Source of the DNA: Myxococcales bacterium
GTDB taxonomy: Bacteria > Myxococcota_A > Polyangia > Haliangiales > Haliangiaceae
Assembly: GCA_028287115.1 (NCBI GenBank)
Contig: JAQBQF010000261.1
Span: 1-64,000 of the forward strand
Direction: 5' to 3'
Length of the DNA stretch: 64,000 nucleotides
Below the pieces are notes generated by a model that saw only the letters and a program-made list of their open reading frames with translations, did no database searches and was not told the origin of the DNA. This document shows, one piece after another, positions 29,528 to 37,462 of this stretch. The first letter of the stretch is position 1; every line of letters begins with the position of its first letter. Position numbers and translations under genes: made by a program.

Positions 29528-30819
29528 CACTGCGGCCGGCCGTACGTGCGATCCGCGAGCTTCGCCGCGGCGTGGAGGAGCAGCGTGAACACGAACGTCG
29601 AGAAGCCACCGATGATCAGCATCAGCCCGGTCACCGCTTGGTAACTCTCGACGACGAAGCCCGCGGGCAGCGCGAGGCCGTGATGCACGTAGCTGATGAT
29701 CAGCGGCAGCGTCAGCCCAAGCCCGGCGACGAGCATGACGCCGCTGATCAGCGCCGTGCGCGTGTACGAAAAGATCGCGAGCAATCTTCGTCTCGACGAT
29801 CCGGTGAAGTCATAGAACACGCGCGCGAGGCAGCCGAGGTACACGCCTTGAAGCCCCATCAGCGTCGCGGTCAGGCCGGCGAGCATCCAGTACAGCGAGA
29901 ACGTCACCGCGCCGACTTTGACCGGGCCGAACGTCAGCGGCAGGGTCAGCACGAGACCGAGCACGAGCAGCAGGAAGCCCGGCTTGAGCACGAAGAAGTC
30001 CGCGCCGTACACGAACATCGCGCGCAGGTTGATCCAGGCGGCGTGCCACGGCGAAAACCAGCCGCTGCGCTTGTGGTGGCTGAGGCGGCCATCGCGGTCC
30101 TTGAGGAACCGGACCGGCACCTCGGTGGTCTTGAGCTTGAGGTGCACCGACTTGAGCACCATTTCGGACGCGTACTCCCAAGATTGCGATTCGAGGTGCA
30201 GCCGGCCGAGCGCCTCGCGGGTGATCCCGCGCATGCCGCAGTGAATGTCGGAGAACTTGCTCGAATAGAGAAAGTTCAAGATCCAGGTCGTCACCGGCGT
30301 GCCGAGATAGCGATGGAGCTTCGGCATCGAACCGGGTTCGATGTAGCCGCGGTAGCGAGAGCCCATCACGAACTCGTCGCCGGCACGGAACTTCTCGACG
30401 AACTCGCCGATCTCGCGGAAGTCGTAGGTGCAGTCCGCGTCGCCCATGAGGACGTATTCAGCGCGGATATACGGGAGGGCGTCGATGTACGCGCGACCGA
30501 GGCCGCGGCGCGGGGTCTTGAGGACCCGTGCACCCTTCGCGAGCGCGATTTCGGAGGTCCGATCCGAGCCGCTGTCGATGATCAGGACCTCGCCGACGAT
30601 GCCCGCCTTCGCGAAGCCTTCGTGACACCAGTCGACGAAGTCGGAGATCGTGAGCTCTTCGTTGAGTGCTGGAATAACGACGGAAATCTCCGGCCGGACG
30701 ACATCCATGGCAGGGACCAGGAGCTGGATCTCGGGATCCTCGATGCGCGCCGGGACGGAGTACAAGTGGGCCGGGCCGACGGCCTCAGAGGAGCTTGCAG
30801 ACGAGGTTGCAGAGATCAC
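29527..30819 (-). CDS. Membrane GT2 glycosyltransferase, dolichyl-phosphate-mannose-synthase-like
   Basis: A 430-residue enzyme. The GT-A domain (about 45-290) has EISVVIPALNEELT, the D-x-D region MGDADCTYDF, GSRYRGYIEPGSMPKLHRY and the HHKRSGW basic stretch seen in DPM1-like and GtrB-like transferases. The C-terminal part has four transmembrane helices. It should load a sugar onto a polyprenyl phosphate at the cytoplasmic face, giving donors for the GT-C enzymes encoded nearby. GTG at 30819 with GGAAGGA upstream was taken as the start; an ATG near 30709 directly before VVRPEISVV is the alternative. Coupled to the epimerase gene. Confidence 0.82.
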   Translation of the reverse strand: MISATSSASSSEAVGPAHLYSVPARIEDPEIQLLVPAMDVVRPEISVVIPALNEELTISDFVDWCHEGFAKAGIVGEVLIIDSGSDRTSEIALAKGARVLKTPRRGLGRAYIDALPYIRAEYVLMGDADCTYDFREIGEFVEKFRAGDEFVMGSRYRGYIEPGSMPKLHRYLGTPVTTWILNFLYSSKFSDIHCGMRGITREALGRLHLESQSWEYASEMVLKSVHLKLKTTEVPVRFLKDRDGRLSHHKRSGWFSPWHAAWINLRAMFVYGADFFVLKPGFLLLVLGLVLTLPLTFGPVKVGAVTFSLYWMLAGLTATLMGLQGVYLGCLARVFYDFTGSSRRRLLAIFSYTRTALISGVMLVAGLGLTLPLIISYVHHGLALPAGFVVESYQAVTGLMLIIGGFSTFVFTLLLHAAAKLADRTYGRPQ

Positions 30820-30922
30820 ACGCGCATCCTTCCTAGCGTGTCGTGAGTACCCGACAACCACCCTGGGATCAACTGGAACCTCGGTGCGTACCCGCTCTCT
30901 GCCGCGCCCTGCCAGCCTCGGT

Positions 30923-31003
30923 GCCCAAGGCGGAGCGAGCGAGCCAGCGAACGGTGGCGAGCGGCGCCCAAGATGGAGCGAGCCAGCGAACGCTGGCGAG
31001 CGG
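30923..31003. repeat. Tandem hairpin repeat, locus 1 of the CTCCATC family
   Basis: Two imperfect copies, about 44 bases apart, lie between divergent genes. On the minus strand each has a palindrome built on GCCAGCG/CGCTGGC (second copy perfect, first with a mismatch) followed by GCTCCATCTTGGGC or the variant GCTCCGCCTTGGGC. The conserved box with a GC hairpin before it matches the elements at 33996-34037, 60391-60468 and 63807-63857. No gene is supported in this 217-base interval, which should also hold promoters for both flanking genes. Confidence 0.6.
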
Positions 31004-31036
31004 GACCGATCTTCCGCGTCGACTCTGATATGACGG

Positions 31037-32398
31037 GTGCCCGTGTCGTCCGGAACCTCCCCGCTCAAGTACGTCGTCGAAGAGATCAACTACGCCGTGG
31101 CCCATAACACCGGGCGTCCGCGGACGATCCTCGATGTCGGCTGCGGAATCGGCCTCAACGGCAAGCACGGCAAGGAGCGCGGCGCCTACGTGGTCGGGCT
31201 CGAGATCGTCCCTTCGTCGATCGAACGCGCGAAGCTCCTCCTCGATGAAGTGAAGAGCGCGAACATCGAGACCGACGAGGTCCTCGAGGCGCTGAAAGGC
31301 CGAACGTTCGACCTGATCATGTTCGGCGATGTCCTCGAGCACACGGTCGATCCGCTCGGCGTGCTGCGGCGTCTGTCGACGCTGCTCGCGGACGGCGGTC
31401 ACGTGATCGTCTCGCTTCCGAACATCGCCGCGTGGCCGGTGCGGTTCAACTTGCTCGCCGGTAAGTTCGCCTACGAGCAGAGCGGTATCCTCGACGACAC
31501 GCACCTGCGGTTCTTCACGAAGGCGACCGCCACGCGCCTAGTCACCGACGCGGGGCTCGAGGTGATGCGGCACGATCTCAACCCGATGATCGTGCGCGGC
31601 GCGAAGTCGCTGATCCGCAAACGCCTCCTCGAGAGCCAGAACGGCGAGGTCGATCCGACGAAGTTGATGAAGTCGCCGCTGTATCAGGCGTATCAGAAGT
31701 ATTTCCGCCCGATCGAAGGCCTGCTCGCGAAGGCGGCGCCGGGGCTGCTCGCGTTCCAGCACGTGATCGTCGCGCGCAAGCCGCCGAAGCTCGGCAAGCT
31801 CGCCATGACGATCGGCATCGTGACCGACGGTGACGACGAGAACATCGAGGCGCTGACCGACGAGGTTCGCGAGTACGCGCCGGACGCGAAGATCATCGTC
31901 GTCGATAGCTCGAGCAGCGCGATGGAACGCCTGATGTACGCCGCCGCCGCGGACAGCGACGCGCTGATCTATCTCGACCGCACGTACCCGGCCCGGATGA
32001 TCCCGCGGATCCGCCAGCTCCTCGAGCAAGGCGCCGATGTCGTCAATGCGACGCGCCCGGTCGAGCGCGAGAACCTGCGCAATCGCGTCGCTGCCAAGGC
32101 AGCGTGGGCGGTCCACGGACTGCCGACGAGCGACGTCCACAGCGGCATGCGCGGCTATCGCGCGAGCGTGATCCGCGCGTTCGACTTCAGCGGCGCCGGC
32201 GACGCGCTGCCGCTCGACACGCTGATCCTGCCGTCGAAGAGCAACTACAAAGTCGTCGAGATTCCCGTCGAGGTTCGCGACACCGGTACGACCAAGCACC
32301 GGCTGCGCGACGCTGCATGGACCGTGATTCGCATCGCGAGTGCGATCGGTCAGGGTAAGCGCGTCCGGCGCGGCAGGAATTATCAGCAGCGGCGGTGA
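31037..32398 (+). CDS. Methyltransferase-glycosyltransferase fusion
   Basis: A 453-residue two-domain protein. Residues about 1-245 form a class I methyltransferase: ILDVGCGIGLNGKHGKERG as motif I, FDLIMFGDVLEHTVDPLG, LPNIAAWPVRFNLLAG and DDTHLRFFTKAT, a pattern common in enzymes acting on glycans. Residues about 255-435 look like a GT2-type domain lacking a clean D-x-D: MTIGIVTDGDDENIEALTDEV, IIVVDSSSSAMERL, LIYLDRTYPARMIPRI and DVHSGMRGYRASVIRAF. The last matches the equivalent HCGMRGITREAL of the upstream GT2. GTG start at 31037. It heads a + strand run of glycan genes. Confidence 0.75.
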   Translation: MPVSSGTSPLKYVVEEINYAVAHNTGRPRTILDVGCGIGLNGKHGKERGAYVVGLEIVPSSIERAKLLLDEVKSANIETDEVLEALKGRTFDLIMFGDVLEHTVDPLGVLRRLSTLLADGGHVIVSLPNIAAWPVRFNLLAGKFAYEQSGILDDTHLRFFTKATATRLVTDAGLEVMRHDLNPMIVRGAKSLIRKRLLESQNGEVDPTKLMKSPLYQAYQKYFRPIEGLLAKAAPGLLAFQHVIVARKPPKLGKLAMTIGIVTDGDDENIEALTDEVREYAPDAKIIVVDSSSSAMERLMYAAAADSDALIYLDRTYPARMIPRIRQLLEQGADVVNATRPVERENLRNRVAAKAAWAVHGLPTSDVHSGMRGYRASVIRAFDFSGAGDALPLDTLILPSKSNYKVVEIPVEVRDTGTTKHRLRDAAWTVIRIASAIGQGKRVRRGRNYQQRR

Positions 32399-32414
32399 TC
32401 GCAAGGCGACTTCC

Positions 32415-33866
32415 GTGACCACCCGCGACCCTGCGATTCCATCCCCCGTCGTCGACAGCACGGCGCTCGCGCTCGCCCTGACGTGCGTGTTCGGCGTGGT
32501 CTACGCGCTGATCGCGCGCTACGCGTTCGACAGGTTTCCGTACTCCGGCGACGAATACAGCCTCTCGCTGCAAGGCGAGATGTTCGCGCGAGGTCTGTTC
32601 AAGTCGATCACGCCGGCACACGGCGAGTGGCTTCGCGTCGATCACGTCGTGATCGACAGCTTCGTCCGCTCGAAGTACCCGCCGGGTGCGCCTGCGCTCC
32701 TCGCGCTCGGTGCGCGTCAGGGCGTGGCATGGCTGGTCACGCCGCTGGAGGGCGTCGTGACGTTGTTGCTCGTCTGGCACGCGATCCGTCGCCTGCTCGG
32801 GCCCCGGCCCGCGCTGGTCGGGCTCGTCGCGCTCGGTCTCGCGCCGTTGTTCGCGTTCGAGGCGGCGTCGTTCTACGCGCATACACCGGGGATGATGTGT
32901 CTCGCCGCCGCGTTCAGCTGCGTCGCCGCGTGGTCACAGTCCGGGCGCCAGCGCTGGCTCGTGCTCGCGGGGTTCGCGATCGGCTGCACGTTCTTGGTGC
33001 GCCCGCTCGACGCGATCCTGTTCGGCGTTGCGATGCTGTCGTTCCGCTCGGTGCGCGCAGTCGTGATCGCGGGCGCGAGCGCGGTGCCGTTCGTGATCGC
33101 GAACTTCGCGTACCAGGCGATCCAGTTCGGATCGCCGTTCTCCGATGGCTACCACGCGTACGAGCCGACGCTGCGCGAGATCTATGGCAACGACATCGCC
33201 GCGACGCCGATGTCACCACTCAATGTCGTGAGCCCGACGCAGCTGTGGAATCACCTCGATATTTACCGCGCGATGGTGATCGACTGGACCCTCCCAGGCA
33301 CGGCACTCGTCGCGCTGCTCGGTGCGTTCGCGATCGGCCGCGCCCACCCGGCACGTTCGATGCGCACGTTCTCGATCGCGATCATCGCGACGTTCGCCGT
33401 GGTGCTCTTGCCGATGATCGCCGATCTCGATGACGGGCCGCGGCCGCGCTACCTGTCGAGCACGCTGATTCCGATCGCGTTTCTGACCGCGGCGGGCTTC
33501 GAGCCTGCTTGCGCGGCGATCGCGGCGCGGTTCGGTCGCCGGATCTTGCGAATCCTCCTGACGCTGTCGATCGTGTTCGGGCTCGGCAACCTGGCGTCGT
33601 TCATCGTCGACCGCATCCCGAAGCAGTGGAAGCGCGAGGGCGTGTTCAAGGTGGTCGAGGCGCAGCACGTCCAGCCGAACGCGGTCGTCATCGTGCGAGC
33701 GCAATATCCGTCACGGTTCGCACGAAACGGACCCATGTTCGATGGTGTGCTTTACCTGTCCGTGCCTCCGGATGTAGGGATCGACACGATCCGACAGGCC
33801 TATCCAAACCGGCAAATGTGGGAAGCCCACGAAGGTGAGCCCTGGACGCTGATTCGCGTGCAATGA
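32415..33866 (+). CDS. GT-C fold membrane glycosyltransferase (PMT/ArnT-like)
   Basis: A 483-residue polytopic protein with about ten transmembrane helices and a soluble tail. The first extracytoplasmic loop after helix 1 has the acidic FPYSGDEYSLSLQGEMFA, the D-E motif used by GT-C enzymes for polyprenyl-phosphate donors. KYPPGAPALLALG follows as in ArnT-like proteins. GTG at 32415 was chosen, 16 bases after the previous stop, with CAAGG upstream. It probably adds a sugar from a lipid carrier to a periplasmic acceptor. Confidence 0.78.
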   Translation: MTTRDPAIPSPVVDSTALALALTCVFGVVYALIARYAFDRFPYSGDEYSLSLQGEMFARGLFKSITPAHGEWLRVDHVVIDSFVRSKYPPGAPALLALGARQGVAWLVTPLEGVVTLLLVWHAIRRLLGPRPALVGLVALGLAPLFAFEAASFYAHTPGMMCLAAAFSCVAAWSQSGRQRWLVLAGFAIGCTFLVRPLDAILFGVAMLSFRSVRAVVIAGASAVPFVIANFAYQAIQFGSPFSDGYHAYEPTLREIYGNDIAATPMSPLNVVSPTQLWNHLDIYRAMVIDWTLPGTALVALLGAFAIGRAHPARSMRTFSIAIIATFAVVLLPMIADLDDGPRPRYLSSTLIPIAFLTAAGFEPACAAIAARFGRRILRILLTLSIVFGLGNLASFIVDRIPKQWKREGVFKVVEAQHVQPNAVVIVRAQYPSRFARNGPMFDGVLYLSVPPDVGIDTIRQAYPNRQMWEAHEGEPWTLIRVQ

Positions 33867-33907
33867 CGTTCTTTACTCTGCCGCCGTCTATGTGTATCTA
33901 CGCATAG

Positions 33908-36790
33908 ATGCGGCCTGGGTCGGGTAGTCATGGCTCCGCCGCAGACGGCGTGGGCCGACCGTTCGCGCGGTTCGCGGACGTCGATCCCGCGCCGGCGGGT
34001 CGGGGTGAACCTGCGGCGCTCCATCCCGGGCCCGCTGTGATCTCGGCGCCTCTCGCGCACCCGGCTGATCGGCCGACCACGCGCCTGCGGATCTGCATGC
34101 TCGTGACGTACGACCTGGCTTCGCCGGGCGGTGGCGTCAAGCAACACGCTGTCCACCTCGCCGCGGCGCTTCGCAGGTGCGGCGACAACGTGACGATCGT
34201 CGGGCCTTCGTCGAAGCCACTCGATCTGCCGGGCGTCAAGACGTTCGGCGGCGTCGTCAATATCCCGAGCAATGGCTCGGACAACATGCTCGCGATCTTC
34301 GCATCGCCGCTCGCGGTCGGCGCGTACCTGCGCGAGATGGCGTTCGACATCATTCACGTTCACGAGCCGCTCAATCCATCGCTCGCATACTGGGCCGTGT
34401 GGGCGACCCCGAACGTCCCGCACATCGCGACGTTTCACGCGTACGCCGAGACCGAGTCGCGCCTGTTGCGATGGACGCGCAAGGTCGCCGGTGCTGCGGT
34501 GTTCTCGGCCTACGACCGCGCGATCGCGGTATCCGAGCCCGCCGCGCGGCATGCCTCGCACGCGTGGAAGCGGCCGCTCGCGATCATTCCCAACGGCGTA
34601 CCGAGCAATCTGTTCACGCCGACCGCGCCCAGCACCGAGCTTCCGGTGCGGCTGCTGTTCGTCGGCCGGCTCGGCGACCGTCGCAAAGGCGTGCGGTTCT
34701 TGATCGATGCGTATCGCGGCCTCGTCGCGCGCGAGCTGCCGGTCACGCTCGATATCGTCGGCGAGCTCGGCGGCGCGGAGCCTCCGCCGGAACTACCGGG
34801 CCTCACCTATCACGGCGCTGTCGGCCTCGAAGAGCTTGCCGAGATCTATCGGCGATGCGACGTGTTCGTCGCACCCTCGACCGGGCAGGAGTCGTTCGGG
34901 ATCGTGCTGCTCGAAGCGATGGCTTCCGGCAAAGTCGTCGTGTGCTCCGACATCGACGGCTATCGCCAGGTGATCGCGAAGGACGGATCGATCGTCGTAC
35001 CTCCGGGCGATGCACCAGCGCTCGAGCTCGCGCTCGCCGGCGTGATCGAGCAAGAGCCGGAGGTGCGCGTGCGCCAGGGCGAGATCAATCGCCGCGTCGC
35101 CGAGAGCTTCGATTGGGATCGCATCACCGAGCAGGTCCGCGCGGAGTACCGCGAGACGATCGCGGCGCACCGAGCGCGCATGTCGGACGCCGAGCCCGCG
35201 AGCTCGACGATCGATCCACCCGGCGCGCAACCGGGGCCAGCGGAACTGCAGCGGGCGGCGATCAGCAAGCGCACGATGGTGGCGCTGCTCGCGCTTTGCG
35301 TCGTGCTGCGAATCGTCTCGCTCCTGCGCCCGTGTCTGTCCGACGACGAAGCGACCTACGCCGTCGTCGGGCGCGAGATGCTGTCGGGGCATGCGCTGTA
35401 TCGCGACATCGTCGATCACAAGCCGCCGGCGATCTACCTCGTCAACGAAGCGACACAGGCGATCGCCGGTCCGGTCGGCGGGATGGTGCTGCTGCACGCG
35501 CTGCTGATCGTGGTCGTGTGGGCGACCGGTCTGTTGCTCGCCGGGCTCGTTCGCCGCTACGAGCGCTCGGGCGACAATCGCGGACCTCCGCTCGCCGCGC
35601 TGCTCTGGATCGTGTTCACGACGACGCTCGTCGATGCCGACTCGCTCGCGGCGAACTGCGAGCTGTTCATGATGTTGCCGCTCGTCGCCTCGATCTCCGT
35701 GTTTCTGGCGGCGCGCCATCGGCTGGCGCAGTTCGCCCTCGCCGGCGTGCTCGTCGGTATCGCGATGCTGTTCAAGTATCAAGCCGGTGTTCAGCTGCCA
35801 CTCTTCGCGATGGCACTCCTGATCTCGCAACGGCATGCGCTCGGACGCGCCGTGCTCGGCGTGATCGCGCTCGGCGTCGGCGTCACGTTACCGATCCTCG
35901 GCGCGATGGCGTGGCTCTCGGCGCACGGCGCGCTCGCGGATGCGTGGTTCTGGTTCCGCTTCAACTTCGCCTATATCGATGCCGGCTCCGGCGACTCACC
36001 GTTGCCGCGCATGCTCGTGCGCGCAGGCTTCGTGATGCTCGCGGCCGCGCCGCTCTACCTGCTCGCGTTCGCGGCGATCGCCAATCGCGAGCACCGCACC
36101 TCGCCATTCCGCAAGCTCGCGATCGCTTGGCTGTTCGTCAGCGCTGCTGCCGTGATGGTCGGCGGTCGGTTCTTCGGACACTACTTCCATCAAGTGACCG
36201 CGCCGCTCGCGATCCTCGCAGCTCCGGTCGCACTCACGCTGTGGAACCGCCGCCGCAGGTGGTTCATCGGCGCGCTCGCGGTGCCCGCGCTCGTGTTCTT
36301 CGTGCTCGGCTTCTTGCACGACCGAATGATGACGGCCGCGGGCGAGCCCGATCCCGACTACGCGAGCGTCGTCGCGTATCTCGATGCGCACGGCACCCCG
36401 AACGACAAGCTCTGCGTCTGGGGCAATTCGCCGACCTTGTACTTCGAAGCGGATCGCCCGCTCGGCTGTCGCTTCGTGTTCGCGAACTACATCACGGGCC
36501 TCTCGCCCGCGACCTCGACGCAGACCGATCCGAACGTTGACTCGTCGGTGAACAGCGTTCCCCAGGCCTGGGACATGCTCGAGCACGACCTGATCACCCG
36601 CGCACCGACGTTCTTGATCGACGGCTCGCCGGGCAACGTCGGCTACTACGGCAAGTACCCGCCCGCGAAGTTTCCGCGGCTCGCGAAGATCCTCGACTGC
36701 GAATACGCGCCCGAGGCGATCGTCGCGGGCATGCAGATTTACCGCAGGCTCGCCGTCGCCCGCTGCGCCGTCGTCACGACCACCCTCTAG
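33908..36790 (+). CDS. GT4 glycosyltransferase fused to a GT-C membrane glycosyltransferase
   Basis: A 960-residue fusion. Residues about 60-430 are a GT4 (PimA-like) transferase: MLVTYDLASPGGGVKQHA, IHVHEPLNPS, RLLFVGRLGDRRKGVRFL and the E-x7-E motif in QESFGIVLLEAMASGK. Residues about 450-800 are a GT-C unit with some ten helices starting after a Pro-rich linker; its first loop has LSDDEATYAVVGREML and IVDHKPPAIYLVNE (D-D-E and H-K-P-P motifs). A soluble C-terminus follows. The two halves would use nucleotide sugar inside and lipid-linked sugar outside. The first ~55 residues are Ala/Pro/Gly-rich and include a hairpin repeat, so a later start (near 34097) is possible. Confidence 0.78.
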   Translation: MRPGSGSHGSAADGVGRPFARFADVDPAPAGRGEPAALHPGPAVISAPLAHPADRPTTRLRICMLVTYDLASPGGGVKQHAVHLAAALRRCGDNVTIVGPSSKPLDLPGVKTFGGVVNIPSNGSDNMLAIFASPLAVGAYLREMAFDIIHVHEPLNPSLAYWAVWATPNVPHIATFHAYAETESRLLRWTRKVAGAAVFSAYDRAIAVSEPAARHASHAWKRPLAIIPNGVPSNLFTPTAPSTELPVRLLFVGRLGDRRKGVRFLIDAYRGLVARELPVTLDIVGELGGAEPPPELPGLTYHGAVGLEELAEIYRRCDVFVAPSTGQESFGIVLLEAMASGKVVVCSDIDGYRQVIAKDGSIVVPPGDAPALELALAGVIEQEPEVRVRQGEINRRVAESFDWDRITEQVRAEYRETIAAHRARMSDAEPASSTIDPPGAQPGPAELQRAAISKRTMVALLALCVVLRIVSLLRPCLSDDEATYAVVGREMLSGHALYRDIVDHKPPAIYLVNEATQAIAGPVGGMVLLHALLIVVVWATGLLLAGLVRRYERSGDNRGPPLAALLWIVFTTTLVDADSLAANCELFMMLPLVASISVFLAARHRLAQFALAGVLVGIAMLFKYQAGVQLPLFAMALLISQRHALGRAVLGVIALGVGVTLPILGAMAWLSAHGALADAWFWFRFNFAYIDAGSGDSPLPRMLVRAGFVMLAAAPLYLLAFAAIANREHRTSPFRKLAIAWLFVSAAAVMVGGRFFGHYFHQVTAPLAILAAPVALTLWNRRRRWFIGALAVPALVFFVLGFLHDRMMTAAGEPDPDYASVVAYLDAHGTPNDKLCVWGNSPTLYFEADRPLGCRFVFANYITGLSPATSTQTDPNVDSSVNSVPQAWDMLEHDLITRAPTFLIDGSPGNVGYYGKYPPAKFPRLAKILDCEYAPEAIVAGMQIYRRLAVARCAVVTTTL
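33996..34037 (+). repeat. Hairpin repeat, locus 2 of the CTCCATC family
   Basis: A single copy with GGCGGGTCGGGGTGAACC followed by GCTCCATCCCGGGCCCG. It matches the consensus GGGTCGGGG...CTCCATC..GGGCCCG seen at 60391-60468 and 63807-63857, though its stem is weaker. If the ATG at 33908 is right, it is translated as part of the low-complexity N-terminus of the GT4/GT-C fusion (residues about 30-43). Confidence 0.5.
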
Positions 36791-37037
36791 CTCGACCGCG
36801 ACCCCGCCGGCGCTTGAGACCCAGAACAGCTCGATCGTTCGCGCGACGCAACGCGAGCCAAGCGCGTGCGCGCGGGGCCTCGACGCACTCCGTCCCATGC
36901 CGATGAGCGAGCCCGCGTCCCCGCACGCGCGTGCTCGCGTGTTCGCGCATTCCGCGGAAGGAGAACGTGCGGCCGCGATCTCCCAGAAGCATCTGTTCGT
37001 GATCGAGAGAATCGCCTGGCCGCGATATACTAGCGAG

Positions 37038-37244
37038 ATGGGACATCCGACCGTAGTCGAGGCGACGGCGGCAGTTTCTGTCGAGCGTGATCGCCTCGCC
37101 TTCCGAAACGGCGCCGATACGCTCACGTATGGCGAGCTCGTCACCAAAGCGGACGCGCTCGCGGCGGAGCTCGCGAATCGGACCGCGAACGGCAAGCTCG
37201 ACCGCGCGCTGATCGCCGAGCTCTCGGCCGTGGAGGAGACGTGA
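37038..37244 (+). pseudogene. Gutted adenylation-domain ORF (DltA-like remnant)
   Basis: A 68-codon open frame. It begins like the N-terminus of an acyl/aminoacyl adenylation enzyme (VERDRLAFRNGADTLTYGEL, then ADALAAELA), and jumps directly to the last core motif ANGKLDRALIAEL (A10). The roughly 400 residues between, including the AMP-binding core, are missing, yet the frame is kept. Its stop overlaps the GTG of the carrier gene (GTGA), as an intact ligase gene would. It is probably an internal-deletion relic; a short peptide kept for translational coupling is possible. An in-frame ATG at 36897 would add an unlikely leader. A TATACT box lies at 37026. Confidence 0.6.
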
Positions 37245-37462
37245 GCATCAAAGAGGTCGAGCAAGCGCTCGGTACGTTCTTGCTCGACTTCATGAACCTC
37301 CGCGCCGCTCCGGGCGAGCAACTCGTCTACAGCTTGTCGTCGATGCAACGGTTCGAGCTGCTGATCTTCATCGAGGAGGAGTTCAAGGTCGTCGTCGATC
37401 CGCCGGAGCTCGAGGGCGCGACGGTCGGCACGCTCGCGAAGATCATCGCGGAGAAAGCATGA
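37241..37462 (+). CDS. Acyl/peptidyl carrier protein (DltC-like)
   Basis: A 73-residue carrier protein. The 4'-phosphopantetheine attachment Ser is most likely Ser34 in YSLSSMQRFELLIFIEEEF, aligned by its distance to the acidic FIEEEF helix; the usual Asp before it is Ser here. The C-terminal TVGTLAKIIAEKA helix is typical. GTG start at 37241 overlaps the preceding stop, and its own stop overlaps the ATG of the next gene (ATGA). It probably hands an acyl or aminoacyl group to the membrane protein encoded next. Confidence 0.78.
   Translation: MSIKEVEQALGTFLLDFMNLRAAPGEQLVYSLSSMQRFELLIFIEEEFKVVVDPPELEGATVGTLAKIIAEKA

Noticed and set aside
37010..37031. TATACT at 37026 as a firm promoter for the Dlt-like trio
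   Set aside because: No -35 at a proper distance; kept only as a remark in the gene entry.
36774..37046. Minus-strand 90-codon frame upstream of the Dlt-like trio
   Set aside because: No recognisable features or RBS; Arg/Gly-rich composition typical of shadow frames.
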